Assembly (NCBI RefSeq): GCF_026230175.1 | Contig: NZ_CP104208.1 | Coordinates: 1,302,001 to 1,366,000, forward strand | Direction: 5' to 3' | Length of the DNA: 64,000 bases | DNA from: Desulfovibrio mangrovi | GTDB taxonomy: Bacteria > Desulfobacterota > Desulfovibrionia > Desulfovibrionales > Desulfovibrionaceae | Shown here: positions 27,729 through 37,640 of the stretch, one piece after another | Position numbering within the stretch: the first letter of the stretch is position 1 | Layout of the letters: each line of letters begins with the position of its first letter | The notes under the pieces: model-generated | What the model saw: only the letters and a program-made list of their open reading frames with translations | Database searches by the model: none | Told to the model about the DNA's origin: nothing | Program-made: the position numbers and the translations under genes

Positions 27729-29429
27729 ATGACCGTTTTTCGCATACTTCTCGCACTGGCTTGTTGCATCTGTATCGCAGGTATTGTCAGACGGTATACC
27801 CGACACCACAAACAATCATTTTCTCCCTCGGCTCCCAAAGCGTCAGCCCCATCTGCCTTCTCAGCGCTTGCCGTCATGGCCGACATCCTTCTGCTGCGCC
27901 GCACTGCCCGCACCAGTTGGTATCGCTGGGCCATGCACACCCTCATTTTCATCGGCTTCACAGGCCTGCTCGTCTTCCACGCGCTGGACGACATCATCAG
28001 CTACCCCTTCATCAGCGGCTACGAATCCACCCTTGATCCCTGGCAATGGCTCCGCAATCTCTTCGGCGGCATGGCCCTCGCCGGGGTCTGTCTTGCCGTA
28101 GCACGCCGGCTCGGCAACAGGCAGCTCAAGGCCATTTCCCGACCGCAGGACTGGCTTCTGCTGGGCATCGTGGGCGGCATCATGCTTTCAGGCTTCCTGC
28201 TCGAAGCCACCAAGATCATTTCGCCCAACGTCTTCGACAGAATGACGGAATCTTACTTCCTGCCTGAAGAAGAGACCGACGTTCCCGCTTTGCAGGCATA
28301 CTGGTCCGCCCGCAACGGCGTCATATTTTCTCCTCCTGCAAGCACGGATGCCGACCTTGTTGCCAAAGGCGAGGAACTCAGCGCCAACAACTGCAACTAC
28401 TGTCATTCCGATACCGCGTCTGCATTCCTGTCCAGAGCACTGTCCACTGCCATCAGTCCGGCGGCTCAAACACTGAACACAACACACGCTGACGAATACT
28501 TCTGGTATCTGCATATCGTGCTCGCGCTGCTCGCACTGGCGCTCATGCCCTACGGCAAGTTCCTGCATCCGGTGGCCACGCCTGCCAACCTCGCCGCACG
28601 TGGAGGAAGCCATACTGCCACACCACCGCTGGCTTCCGCAGCAGCGCGCAAGCTGGGACTGGAAGCCTGCACCCGCTGCGGGGAATGCAGCCTGCACTGC
28701 AGCGTTGCCCCCGCTCATGCCGCTATCGGCAACGCCAACATCCTGCCTTCGGAGAAACTGGTTTCCCTGCGCAAATATGCCGACGACGGCCTTTCCGATC
28801 ACGATGCAGACGCCTTTGCCGAAGGCAGCCGCATCTGCACGGAATGTCTGCGCTGCACCGAGATATGCCCTTCAGGTATTAATCTGCAGGAACTGTGGCT
28901 CTCGTCCAAAGAATCACTCAAACAACGGGAACTGGACGGCCCCAACACCACCATTCGTCAATGCAACGCCCTGCAATGGGCAGAGGTACTCAGCGCACAA
29001 GGCAAATCACGATTCGAGCAGATAAAAGGCAACGGCCTTGCAGACAAGGCTGAATCCTTCTGGGGCTGCGTGCAGTGCACGACCTGCACCAGCGTTTGCC
29101 CCGTGGTTGCCGTATCCGAAGCACCGGCCAAGGACCTTGATCTTACCCCGCAGCAGATCATGAACCTGCTGCGCATGGGGCTGAAAGACCAAACCCTCGC
29201 CGCACGCATGGTCTGGAGCTGCACCACCTGTTACAAATGCCAGGAGCATTGTCCCCAGAACATACAGGTCGCCGACATTCTGTTTGAACTCCGGCAGATT
29301 GCCACAGAACGATTGAAGGAACGCAAACTCACGGCCTGCCCCCTGCCCGCAGCTACTTCGGGACGATTCAGCGACACAACAAGAGACATACAAGGCCAGG
29401 GCAGCGATTCGGAAGGAGGCAAGGCATGA
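27729..29429 (+). CDS. Membrane cytochrome / polyferredoxin protein replacing GlpC (HdrC-like)
   Basis: The 566-residue protein fuses three parts. Residues 1-165 and 258-280 hold about five membrane segments with His70, His84, His262 and His280 as possible b-heme ligands, like NarI/DsrM-type cytochromes. A single c-heme motif CNYCH lies at 222-226, in a loop expected to face the periplasm. Residues 310-510 contain four CxxCxxCxxxC motifs starting at C314, C370, C447 and C498, enough for four [4Fe-4S] clusters, as in HdrC/DsrK-type proteins. With the HdrB-like protein overlapping its stop (ATGA), it would take electrons from GlpAB to or from the quinone pool. The cofactor count is inferred from motifs only. 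Confidence 0.88.
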   Translation: MTVFRILLALACCICIAGIVRRYTRHHKQSFSPSAPKASAPSAFSALAVMADILLLRRTARTSWYRWAMHTLIFIGFTGLLVFHALDDIISYPFISGYESTLDPWQWLRNLFGGMALAGVCLAVARRLGNRQLKAISRPQDWLLLGIVGGIMLSGFLLEATKIISPNVFDRMTESYFLPEEETDVPALQAYWSARNGVIFSPPASTDADLVAKGEELSANNCNYCHSDTASAFLSRALSTAISPAAQTLNTTHADEYFWYLHIVLALLALALMPYGKFLHPVATPANLAARGGSHTATPPLASAAARKLGLEACTRCGECSLHCSVAPAHAAIGNANILPSEKLVSLRKYADDGLSDHDADAFAEGSRICTECLRCTEICPSGINLQELWLSSKESLKQRELDGPNTTIRQCNALQWAEVLSAQGKSRFEQIKGNGLADKAESFWGCVQCTTCTSVCPVVAVSEAPAKDLDLTPQQIMNLLRMGLKDQTLAARMVWSCTTCYKCQEHCPQNIQVADILFELRQIATERLKERKLTACPLPAATSGRFSDTTRDIQGQGSDSEGGKA

Positions 29430-30241
29430 GATACGCCTATTTTCCCGGTTGCAAGATTCCGCACCACCTGCCGGAGTATGGAGATTCCGTCCGTTCCGTC
29501 TGCACCGCCCTCGGCATTGAACTCGTTCCTGTCGAGTTCTCCTGCTGCGGCTGGCCCATCCGTCATGAAAACGCCGTAGCCTCTACGTACTCCGCCGTTC
29601 GCAACTTCGCGGTGGTGGCTCAGGAGGGCCTGCCCATCATGACGCCATGCAAATGCTGTTTCGGCAATCTCAAGCATGCGCTGGCCAGAATGAATCAGGA
29701 TGCCCGCATCGCCGCGGAAGTGGGCAACCTGTTGGGCAAGGAAGGGCTCAGACTGCCGGAGAAGGTCGAAGTGTTCCATCTCCTCACCGTACTGGACAAG
29801 GACGTGGGAGCGCAGAAACTGAAAGAACATGTCCGCACCCCGTTGTCAGGACTTCATGTGGCCTGCCACTACGGGTGCCACGCCCTTCGTCCCGGCAACG
29901 TCACGGAGTTTGACGACCCGCTGGCTCCGACCGTGTTCGAGCGCATTCTCACCCCAACCGGCGCCGCCATGGTGGACTGGGATCTGCGACTTGAATGCTG
30001 CGGGCACCCCTTGCGCGGACGGGACGACACTATTTCAGACGCCCTCATGCGCAAGAAGCTGGAAAACGCCCGTGAAGCCGGAGCTCACGTGGTAGCCACT
30101 GGCTGCACGTACTGCCAGATGCAGTTCGAACAGGAGCGAAACAGGCTCGGGGAATCTGCGGAACAAAAACAAACGCCCAAGGCGATACTGTTCACCCGCC
30201 TGCTTGAGGCGGCGCTGGGATTGAAGTCGCTGCCGGCATGA
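29426..30241 (+). CDS. HdrB-like CCG-domain iron-sulfur protein
   Basis: The 271-residue protein has two cysteine-rich CCG domains: SCCGWPIRHE with PCKCCFGNL, then ACHYGCHALRP, ECCGHPLRG and TGCTYCQMQ. In HdrB these bind noncubane [4Fe-4S] clusters that reduce disulfides; in GlpC and DsrK the same domains pass electrons to quinones. The start overlaps the preceding stop by four bases, so the two proteins are made together. Together with the preceding membrane protein it covers the domains of GlpC (ferredoxin + CCG) split over two genes. Confidence 0.9.
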   Translation: MRYAYFPGCKIPHHLPEYGDSVRSVCTALGIELVPVEFSCCGWPIRHENAVASTYSAVRNFAVVAQEGLPIMTPCKCCFGNLKHALARMNQDARIAAEVGNLLGKEGLRLPEKVEVFHLLTVLDKDVGAQKLKEHVRTPLSGLHVACHYGCHALRPGNVTEFDDPLAPTVFERILTPTGAAMVDWDLRLECCGHPLRGRDDTISDALMRKKLENAREAGAHVVATGCTYCQMQFEQERNRLGESAEQKQTPKAILFTRLLEAALGLKSLPA

Positions 30242-30346
30242 GGATGGCATTCCGAAGACAGACACCTCAGTTGATTGTATTTTTAGTGTTTTTTCGGCAT
30301 ATTCACGACCAGATGTGTATGACGCAGAATGCATAAGGAGGAAGGG

Positions 30347-31858
30347 ATGGCGAGATATATCGGCGCAGTGGATTCAGGCACCACCAGCAGCAGATTCATC
30401 ATTTTTGACCAGAGCGGCAGAATCGTCGGGCTGGACCAGAAGGAACACCGGCAGATCTACCCCAAACCCGGCTGGGTTGAGCATGACCCGATGGAAATCT
30501 GGAACAACACGCAGGAAGTGATTCGCGGAGCGCTCACCAAATCCGGCCTGAAGGGATCGGATCTTGCCGCCATCGGCATCACCAACCAGCGTGAAACCAC
30601 GGTGGTCTGGGACCGCAATACGGGCAAGCCATTCTACAACGCCATTGTCTGGCAATGCACGCGCACCCATGACATCTGCAAGGAGCTTGCTGCAGAAGGC
30701 GGTCAGGACCGCTTCCGTGCGCAGACGGGCCTGCCCATTGCCACCTATTTCTCCGGTCCCAAAATCCGCTGGATTCTGGACAACGTTCCGGAAGCCAGGA
30801 CCGCTGCCGAGAAAGGCGACATCATGTACGGCACCATCGAAACATGGATCATCTGGTGGCTCACCGGCGGTCCCAAGGGCGGTGCCCACGTAACGGACGT
30901 GACCAATGCCAGCCGCACCATGCTGATGGATCTGAAGTCCCTGCAGTGGGAAGACAGCATTCTCAATGCCATGGGCATTCCGGCGCAGGGACTGCCCCGC
31001 ATCGTGCCCTCTTCCGACTCGGCAACGTGGGGCCCCACCAGTGAAGACGGCCCCCTCGGAGCCCGTATTCCCGTCTGCGGTGCCGTTGGCGACCAGCAGG
31101 CCGCCCTTGTGGGGCAGACCTGCTTTGCTCCGGGCGAAGCAAAGAACACCTACGGTACGGGTTGCTTCCTGCTCATGCATACCGGCCATGAACCCATCCA
31201 GTCCAAGCACGGGCTCATCACCACCCTCGCCTACCAGTTCAGCGGCAGAAAACCCTCCTATTGTCTGGAAGGTTCCATCGCTATTGCAGGTGCGCTGGTC
31301 CAGTGGCTGCGAGACAACCTCGGCATGTTTGAATCCGCACCGGAGGTGGAAGCGCTCGCCAAAGAGGTCGAGGATACCGGCGGCATGTATATCGTTCCCG
31401 CCTTCTCGGGTCTTTTCGCTCCCTACTGGCGGCCAGATGCCCGGGGTGTGATGGTGGGCCTTACCCGATACATCAACCGCAACCACATTGCCCGCGCCGT
31501 TCTGGAAGCCACAGCCTACCAGACCAAGGACATCGTGGAAGCCATGAACAAGGATTCGGGCGTTGAACTGAAGACCCTGAAGGTTGACGGCGGCATGGTT
31601 ACCAACGAACTGCTCATGCAATTCCAGTCCGACATTCTCGATGTTCCCGTGGTACGCCCGAAGGTGGCGGAAACCACCTGCCTCGGTGCAGCCTATGCGG
31701 CTGGCATTGCCTGCGGCTACTGGTCCGGCCGTGAGGAACTTTACAACAACTGGGAAGAGGACAAGACATGGCGTCCCGCTATGGATAATGGAAAACGCGA
31801 GATCATGTACTCCGGCTGGAAAAAGGCCGTAGAAAGAACCCTTAACTGGGTTGAGTAG
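30347..31858 (+). CDS. glpK: Glycerol kinase
   Basis: GlpK phosphorylates glycerol with ATP to sn-glycerol-3-phosphate. The 503-residue product has the FGGY-kinase motifs: [16 protein letters not shown] near the N-terminus, [48 protein letters not shown] and [16 protein letters not shown], all typical of glycerol kinase. ATG 30347 follows AAGGAGGAAGG. It is the last gene of the catabolic operon and closes with a strong terminator. Its placement next to a glycerol ABC importer explains why no GlpF facilitator is needed here. Confidence 0.97.
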   Translation: MARYIGAVDSGTTSSRFIIFDQSGRIVGLDQKEHRQIYPKPGWVEHDPMEIWNNTQEVIRGALTKSGLKGSDLAAIGITNQRETTVVWDRNTGKPFYNAIVWQCTRTHDICKELAAEGGQDRFRAQTGLPIATYFSGPKIRWILDNVPEARTAAEKGDIMYGTIETWIIWWLTGGPKGGAHVTDVTNASRTMLMDLKSLQWEDSILNAMGIPAQGLPRIVPSSDSATWGPTSEDGPLGARIPVCGAVGDQQAALVGQTCFAPGEAKNTYGTGCFLLMHTGHEPIQSKHGLITTLAYQFSGRKPSYCLEGSIAIAGALVQWLRDNLGMFESAPEVEALAKEVEDTGGMYIVPAFSGLFAPYWRPDARGVMVGLTRYINRNHIARAVLEATAYQTKDIVEAMNKDSGVELKTLKVDGGMVTNELLMQFQSDILDVPVVRPKVAETTCLGAAYAAGIACGYWSGREELYNNWEEDKTWRPAMDNGKREIMYSGWKKAVERTLNWVE

Positions 31859-31879
31859 TTCCCTTAACACGGTACAATC

Positions 31880-31915
31880 AAGCGCCCCGCCTTACGGCGG
31901 GGCGCTTTGTCTTTG
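31880..31915 (+). terminator. Terminator after glpK
   Basis: AGCGCCCCGCC and GGCGGGGCGCT form a perfect 11-bp stem around TTAC, followed by TTGTCTTT. Confidence 0.93.
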
Positions 31916-31924
31916 CATATTGTG

Positions 31925-32170
31925 CTAAACCACATCCCCGAAGCCGAGCTTTTCCAACACATAGCCGTAGCTCACAGGGAACACACCGACCAGATTCTCA
32001 ACTTCGCCGAGTGTCAAATCAGGGTCCGGAGGCACAAGCCACGTCCCGTCAGCCTGCGCGATAGCATTCGGTGCGGGAGATGGTTCAATCATCTCGACAG
32101 TTCCTGCGGGTTGCTGCCACGGAGTGCTGATAATCTGCGTGGTTTTGCCAACGTATGCATAAACAGGCAT
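31925..32170 (-). CDS. Small phage-tail-associated protein (putative fibre chaperone or assembly protein)
   Basis: The 81-residue product starts MPVYAYVGKTTQII and contains IAQADGTWLVPPDPDLTLGE, a composition reminiscent of short proteins encoded after phage tail-fibre genes. It is one base downstream of the large fibre gene and on the same strand, so they form a two-gene unit. I do not recognise a defined family; fibre assembly or chaperoning is inferred from position. Confidence 0.6.
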   Translation of the reverse strand: MPVYAYVGKTTQIISTPWQQPAGTVEMIEPSPAPNAIAQADGTWLVPPDPDLTLGEVENLVGVFPVSYGYVLEKLGFGDVV

Positions 32171-32171
32171 A

Positions 32172-34541
32172 TTAATACCCTCGCTCTATCGTAATAGAAA
32201 CATAGCCAGAATCGTCTACCGTTGCTCCGCCCTGCGATGTCGGGGCAGTTCTTGCATTGGCAAGAATGTTCGGTACGCCAAGCACCCCGAAGGCTTCTTC
32301 AAGCCCTACGATTACACCAACAGAAACGGAAGAGCCCGTCATGTAATGAGCAACTACAGGATGAAACTGCCCATCAGAAAACTTTACAGACGCCAGCCCT
32401 TTTGCCTTAGCAGAAATCAGAAAAGGCGTTTGAAACAGATAGTCCGTATCGTCTAAACAGATGTCCCCGTTGTTGGCAGGCACAGTTACCTGCCTACCAA
32501 GCGCATAACAATTGATGGCAACAACCTTCCCGCCGCTTTTGAGCACGCTTCCGAGTGGCACACGGCGAATTGACTGGTCGTCAACATCAAGAGTCTGTTG
32601 TGTCGCCGGATTGAAATGGTCTTCGGAGAAATACAAAATCGCGCCAAGACATGCCAAAGAGTTACGCACAACTCCGTCAGTGCACATAAGACGAAGATAG
32701 TGAAACTCGGAGTCTATGGTATGAATGCCACCGTCTCTGTAGCCGCCACCAATGGTATAGCCGCCCCAAGCTGGAGTTATGCTACTTACGTCAGTCCAGT
32801 CAGCACCGTTATCACTGGCCTGCACAATCACGCGCGTAGGTTCCCCGTTGCCGGTAAAGGTACTGCGCCCTCCATACAGATGAATGTTCGCAATCCGCCG
32901 CTTCTTGGTAAACTGCATCTGCACCCATCCCCCAAGCTCGTTGGAGGACCACATGCCCGTGTCACCGTGAACGAACGCTGCCCAAGGAAGGTACGACTGG
33001 TTTGTAGAGACGGTGCTTGCGGAAGCGGTGCCCCACCCCGCCAGAGTGTAGTCGGCAAAGGGCGGCATAGCATCCACACCTTTGCGCTCGGTTCCGACTT
33101 CCATTGGTACATCACTGAAGCCAAAGTGGGTGAACGCCCCATCCGCGTTCAGATTCGCATACAGGTAGTGAAAACCATCCGCCGCCGAGCCAAGATCAAC
33201 AGAAGCCATAGCTCCAAGCACTTCCGAAACCTTCACCCTACCGTTGTCGGCGTAGGAAACTTGCAGACCTGCGGGGAACCCAACATGGCCAAGCGAAAGG
33301 TCGGCAAAGATCGGCTCAAGCCGTCCAAAGACAACATAGTTTGAGCCAGAGGTTTCGTTGTTCCTCGTGATTCTCATCCGCAATATTCGGCACGTAATCA
33401 GGTCGGAAAGCGGGATGGATTGCAAAACGCCCTGGCCTGCCGCCGTAAAGCCCGTGACGTTTTCTACAACAACGCCATCAGCCAACAGCTCAAATTCTTT
33501 GGGGAATCGAATTGCCCAGTCTGTACTGTTATGAGAAGCAATATTCACTGCTCCCACCGTGCGCACCATACCGAAATCGATCTCTACCCACTGATCGCCG
33601 GTCCCATTGACGAACGTCCCAGAGGCACTTGCCCATCCATCGTTAGTTCCCGAAGCAGTACCGTTTAAAAGCTTCCATGCCTCTGTTTCCACATACTGGG
33701 AACTCGCGTTGATTCTTGCGCCTCCGTTCCAGTTGGTCGAAAACAGGGGAAGACGGTCGGCAACGATACTCATGACAGGCGCGTCACAATCCAAAGCACT
33801 CCAACCGAAGGGACGATTACCAGTAATAGCCTTGATAATGGCCTGTGTGGAAGTGGGGCTGCTTACGACTGCATTCCTCGCCACGTCCTCCGGCGCAGCT
33901 CCGGAATTCAACCCGGCAGCCGTGCCGCCAAGCGCCCAGCCGCCAACGCCGTCAGCAACAAGGCCGCGCCCGGCATCCCCTTCTATGTGCAAGGGCAGTG
34001 CAATGGAAGCAGCCGCAGCCACAGCCTCATCACGCGCCGCGCCTGCCGCACTGGCCGCACCGGCAGAAGCCCCAGCGAACTCGCTAGCGGCTTGCGCGCT
34101 GCTGATGCAGCTGTCCGCACTCGCGTCAATGCTCAACAGCAACCCTGACGGATTCAACCCACTTGTGCGGTCAACCTGCACACATCTGCTGATCTGTTCC
34201 TGCTGCTGCTGGACCATCAGAGTCAGACGATCCAGACTCCGTTCCAATATTTCCGGAGCAAGAATACCGGTATTGCGAAGATCCACCTCCTGCGTCGGCT
34301 CAAGCTCCAGAAACAGCGTCAACCGCTCCCCATCACCCAACGAACAGATGCAGGTCCCCCCAGCCTCCAACGGAACAACGGAATAATCGCTGCCATACTC
34401 CAGGGCGCTGTCCCCTCCTGCCACATCCGTCCGGATGGCCTTCACCTCTTCCGGTGCAAAAAACGGAAACAGAATCGGCCAATCCGATTGTGTCCCGTTG
34501 CCCACATAAGTGTGAACTATAACCCTTGAAGAAACTGTCAT
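32172..34541 (-). CDS. Orphan phage tail-fibre-like protein with two discoidin-like domains
   Basis: The 789-residue protein opens with a T7-type tail-fibre N-terminus: VHTYVGNGTQSDWPILFPFF then EVKAIRTD, about residues 8-120, the part that anchors fibres to the virion. A Gln-rich (MVQQQQEQ) and Ala-rich coiled region follows (about 110-185). Two F5/8-type C (discoidin-like) beta-sandwich domains appear at about 265-410 (DQWVEIDFGMVRTVGAVNI) and 490-640 (GGWVQMQFTKKRRIANIHLY). These commonly bind carbohydrate. The ATG at 34541 has AGGAGATGGATAC upstream. No capsid, terminase or integrase gene is nearby, so this is a phage remnant or recruited gene rather than a prophage. Confidence 0.82.
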   Translation of the reverse strand: MTVSSRVIVHTYVGNGTQSDWPILFPFFAPEEVKAIRTDVAGGDSALEYGSDYSVVPLEAGGTCICSLGDGERLTLFLELEPTQEVDLRNTGILAPEILERSLDRLTLMVQQQQEQISRCVQVDRTSGLNPSGLLLSIDASADSCISSAQAASEFAGASAGAASAAGAARDEAVAAAASIALPLHIEGDAGRGLVADGVGGWALGGTAAGLNSGAAPEDVARNAVVSSPTSTQAIIKAITGNRPFGWSALDCDAPVMSIVADRLPLFSTNWNGGARINASSQYVETEAWKLLNGTASGTNDGWASASGTFVNGTGDQWVEIDFGMVRTVGAVNIASHNSTDWAIRFPKEFELLADGVVVENVTGFTAAGQGVLQSIPLSDLITCRILRMRITRNNETSGSNYVVFGRLEPIFADLSLGHVGFPAGLQVSYADNGRVKVSEVLGAMASVDLGSAADGFHYLYANLNADGAFTHFGFSDVPMEVGTERKGVDAMPPFADYTLAGWGTASASTVSTNQSYLPWAAFVHGDTGMWSSNELGGWVQMQFTKKRRIANIHLYGGRSTFTGNGEPTRVIVQASDNGADWTDVSSITPAWGGYTIGGGYRDGGIHTIDSEFHYLRLMCTDGVVRNSLACLGAILYFSEDHFNPATQQTLDVDDQSIRRVPLGSVLKSGGKVVAINCYALGRQVTVPANNGDICLDDTDYLFQTPFLISAKAKGLASVKFSDGQFHPVVAHYMTGSSVSVGVIVGLEEAFGVLGVPNILANARTAPTSQGGATVDDSGYVSITIERGY

Positions 34542-34733
34542 GTATCCATCTCCTTTCAACAACGGCCGCTAAGGCCGACTATTTTGAAACAGGCTACACG
34601 ACGAAGAGGCTCACATTCCACACCAACGCAGCTCAGTTCCCTTACTTTATCTGCATTTTGTCTTTTAACCGGCTGAGAATTCCGCTATCCCTTGCAGCCG
34701 TAACACATTTCACACATGCCAAAGGACTTCCCC

Positions 34734-36077
34734 ATGACCGCTACAGCCGAGCACTACAGGGCAGCACCGAATACCACCCTTTTACGCATGTCCATTCCAG
34801 TTCTGATCTCGCTGATAGCCGAGCCTCTCACAGGACTGGCGGATACCGCTTTCGTGGCCCGTCTGGGTGCAGACGCCCTTGCATCGCTGGGCATCGGCAC
34901 CATGGTGCTCACGTCGACCTTCTGGATATTCAACTTTCTCGGCGTAGGAACACAGACAGAACTTGCCAGACATCTTGGAAGCGGTAAGGCAGGTAACGCT
35001 TCGGCCCTGTGCACTGCGTCCATAGCGCTGGCAGTAACGCTTGGAATCCTTTCCATGCTTATCGCATGGCCTTTTCTTGAAACAGCGGCACAGGCCATGG
35101 GCGGAAAGGGAGATATGCTGGTTCTGGCGGTGGAATACATGCAGGCAAGGCTGTTCGGAGCTCCGGCCGTACTCATCACGTTTTCATGCTTCGGCGCTCT
35201 GCGCGGCGTTCAGGATATGAAGGCACCCCTTTTGATCGCCGCCATGGTGAACGCACTGAATATTCTGCTCGACTGGCTGCTGATCTTCGGCATCGGCCCC
35301 TTTCCTGCCCTTGGTGTACAGGGAGCCGCTCTTGCCACGTCTGCCAGCCAATGGGGAGGGGCAATCTGGTCTCTGGCCCTTGTTCATAAACATATAGGAT
35401 TCAGCCGCACCATACACACCGACGATGTACGCCGTCTGATCTCCATTGGTGGAGACATGTTTGCAAGAACCGGAATGGTGCTTGTCTTTCTGCTACTTGC
35501 CACCAGAGTGGCTACAGAGGCAGGCGCAGACTCCGGTGCGGCGCATCAGGCCATCCGACAGTTCTTTTTCTTTACGGCATTGTTCCTTGATGCTTTTGCC
35601 ATAAGCGGACAAAGCCTCATCGGATTTTTCATGGGCAGCGATGACAGACCCACCGCTCGTAATGTGGCAAAAACCGTATGCATCTGGAGCCTTGGAACAG
35701 GGTGCCTGCTGCTTGTCGCCATGCTCGTCTTGAAACAGCAAATCGCCTGGCTGCTCATCCCGCAGGAGTCCTATGCCATCTTCAGCGCAGCGTGGCTCAT
35801 TGCGGCACTCATACAACCGGTAAATGCCCTGTCCTTTGCCACTGACGGAATTCATTGGGGTACGGGTGATTTCCGATTTCTCAGAAATGCCATGTTCGCA
35901 TCCGCAACAGCCGGGGCCGCCATTCTTGGGGCCACAACACTGCTTGAACCTGCCACCCCTCTTGTATGGGTATGGATTGCAACAGGCGTCTGGACAACCG
36001 CAAGAACCGCCTTCGGCGTATTTCGTGTTTGGCCCGGATCAAAAAAGAGCCCGTTACACATCAATGCCATACAGTAA
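34734..36077 (+). CDS. MATE-family multidrug/organic cation exporter (DinF-like)
   Basis: The 447-residue protein has about 12 hydrophobic segments with two-fold MATE symmetry. Family sequence includes ISLIAEPLTGLADTAFVARLG near the N-terminus and ATDGIHWGTGDFRFLRNA in the second half, resembling the DinF branch. MATE exporters use Na+ or H+ gradients to expel cationic compounds. ATG 34734 is preferred over ATG 34716 because AAAGGA lies just before it. It is monocistronic on this strand. Confidence 0.92.
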   Translation: MTATAEHYRAAPNTTLLRMSIPVLISLIAEPLTGLADTAFVARLGADALASLGIGTMVLTSTFWIFNFLGVGTQTELARHLGSGKAGNASALCTASIALAVTLGILSMLIAWPFLETAAQAMGGKGDMLVLAVEYMQARLFGAPAVLITFSCFGALRGVQDMKAPLLIAAMVNALNILLDWLLIFGIGPFPALGVQGAALATSASQWGGAIWSLALVHKHIGFSRTIHTDDVRRLISIGGDMFARTGMVLVFLLLATRVATEAGADSGAAHQAIRQFFFFTALFLDAFAISGQSLIGFFMGSDDRPTARNVAKTVCIWSLGTGCLLLVAMLVLKQQIAWLLIPQESYAIFSAAWLIAALIQPVNALSFATDGIHWGTGDFRFLRNAMFASATAGAAILGATTLLEPATPLVWVWIATGVWTTARTAFGVFRVWPGSKKSPLHINAIQ

Positions 36078-36195
36078 GGGCTATGGCAGCTTTCCGGCAG
36101 CACAGTAATTTCTGTTGAAATAATCCCTGAAAGATGTATAGCCCCCCCAGAAAACAGCAGATACTGCATATCATCTTCACATTGAGGACGCCCTA

Positions 36196-36411
36196 GTGAA
36201 TTTCAAGGAATCGGTCTTGTTTGCCATAAAAAAAGCATACAGGGAAAAAAAAGAACTTGTGGTGGGAAAAGAGGAAAACCAATGGGTTATCCGCGAACTT
36301 GCCGATCCGAAGTCAGACATGCTTTCACCGAGCATTATTGTCACCGGCCAAGGCATCAAATACCCAGACCATGAAGACCTGTACGCCCGACTTGTATCCA
36401 TGGGGGCCTGA
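36196..36411 (+). CDS. Small hypothetical protein
   Basis: The 71-residue product starts at GTG 36196 with GAGGA 8 bases upstream. The sequence MNFKESVLFAIKKAYREKKE is followed by a beta-rich stretch (WVIRELADPKSDM, SIIVTGQGIKYPDHED). It is soluble, without signal peptide or cysteines. I do not recognise the family. It sits alone between the MATE gene and the VWA-OmpA gene. Confidence 0.6.
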   Translation: MNFKESVLFAIKKAYREKKELVVGKEENQWVIRELADPKSDMLSPSIIVTGQGIKYPDHEDLYARLVSMGA

Positions 36412-36437
36412 TAGTTTCATGCAGATAACAAATAATC

Positions 36438-36467
36438 TTGTCATAAGCCTTTTTTTTGAGCTAGATT
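36438..36467 (+). promoter_or_regulatory. Sigma70-type promoter of the VWA-OmpA gene
   Basis: TTGTCA (36438-36443) and TAGATT (36462-36467) are separated by 18 bp that include a T-run. The CDS starts 48 bp further on with AAGGAGATTTCA before it. Confidence 0.6.
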
Positions 36468-36514
36468 AGAAACATTCGATTTCACAGTCCGCAACCTTCA
36501 TTAAGGAGATTTCA

Positions 36515-37573
36515 ATGAAACTTGTAAAAATCATCGCAGCTATTGCAGTTGCCGTGCTCGGGCTTACTGCCGTCGCACAAGCCCAGCCGACCATGCGTAT
36601 GGAACCCAAAATTGCCAGCTTCGACATTTTCATGGACCACTCCGGTTCCATGATGATGAAGCACAAGACCCTTAACGAGCAGAAGATCGTTCTTGCCCGC
36701 GACCTCATGATGAAGGTCAACAAGAAAGTTCCCGCCCTGCCGTACGATGCGGCCATGCATACGTTTGCTCCTTACAGCGAACGCCTGGCGCTTGGCGCGT
36801 TCGATTCCGTAGCAATGGATAAGGCACTTGGCGGCATCAGCACCGACGAGAAAATCCGTGGCCGTTACACCCCCATGGGCGACGGCATCATGAAGGTACA
36901 GCCCGCCGTGCATCCCATGAAGCGCGAAGGCGCAGTCATCCTCGTTTCCGACGGTGAATCCAACAGGGGCAGCGATCCCGTTGCAGAAGCCCGCGTACTT
37001 TACAGCACCGAACCCGGCATCTGCCTGCACGTAGTATCCTTTGCCGATACTCCGGCCGGTGAAGAAACCCTGAAGCAGATTGCCGCTCTCAACGGTTGTT
37101 CCGTATACGCAGACGGCCCTGCCCTGCTGGCCAACGAGGTAACTCTGGACAAGTTCATGCAGGACGTTTTCTACCGTATGGTTGAAGAATCCGCTCCCGT
37201 TCAGGAAATGGCAGCTCAGGAAACCGCCCCTGCCGAAGAAGAAGCCATCGTGCTGCGCAACGTCAACTTTGCCTTTGACAGCGCCGAGATCAATCAGGAA
37301 TCCGCAGCTATTCTCACTGAAGCTGCCATGCTGATTCAGGATCGTCCCGGCACTATCGTTCTGACCGGCCATACCGACTCCACCGGTCCTGACGCATACA
37401 ACCAGAAGCTTTCCGAACGCCGCGCCCAGTCCGTTCGCGCATTCCTTGCCAAGCAAGGCGTCAGCGCCGACCGGATGAAGGCCTTCGGCAAGGGTGAAGC
37501 AGAACCCGAGTACGACAACAAGACCAGCGAAGGCCGTCGCCTGAACCGTCGCGTCGTTATCAACTTCGAATAA
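36515..37573 (+). CDS. Outer-membrane/periplasmic VWA-OmpA protein
   Basis: The 352-residue protein has a signal peptide (cut near AVAQAQ). A von Willebrand A-type domain at about 30-225 has the MIDAS motif FMDHSGSMM (DxSxS) and VILVSDGESN. The OmpA C-terminal domain at about 245-350 has VNFAFDSAEINQES, GHTDSTGPDAYNQKLSERRA and a GEAEPEYDNKTSEGRRLNRR end that binds peptidoglycan diaminopimelate. The domain linker is Glu/Ala-rich. It has its own promoter and terminator and is probably abundant. The ligand of the VWA domain is unknown. Confidence 0.92.
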   Translation: MKLVKIIAAIAVAVLGLTAVAQAQPTMRMEPKIASFDIFMDHSGSMMMKHKTLNEQKIVLARDLMMKVNKKVPALPYDAAMHTFAPYSERLALGAFDSVAMDKALGGISTDEKIRGRYTPMGDGIMKVQPAVHPMKREGAVILVSDGESNRGSDPVAEARVLYSTEPGICLHVVSFADTPAGEETLKQIAALNGCSVYADGPALLANEVTLDKFMQDVFYRMVEESAPVQEMAAQETAPAEEEAIVLRNVNFAFDSAEINQESAAILTEAAMLIQDRPGTIVLTGHTDSTGPDAYNQKLSERRAQSVRAFLAKQGVSADRMKAFGKGEAEPEYDNKTSEGRRLNRRVVINFE

Positions 37574-37586
37574 CTCAAGAAAAACT

Positions 37587-37621
37587 AAAGGCCCGTCAGC
37601 CCTTGCCTGACGGGCCTTTTC
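37587..37621 (+). terminator. Terminator after the VWA-OmpA gene
   Basis: AAAGGCCCGTCAG and CTGACGGGCCTTT form a perfect stem around CCCTTGC, ending in TTTT. Confidence 0.93.
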
Positions 37622-37640
37622 CATTGTACCAACAACGCCT

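Noticed and set aside
31925-34541. Complete prophage
   Set aside because: Only a fibre-like gene and a small partner are present; flanks are glpK and a MATE gene.
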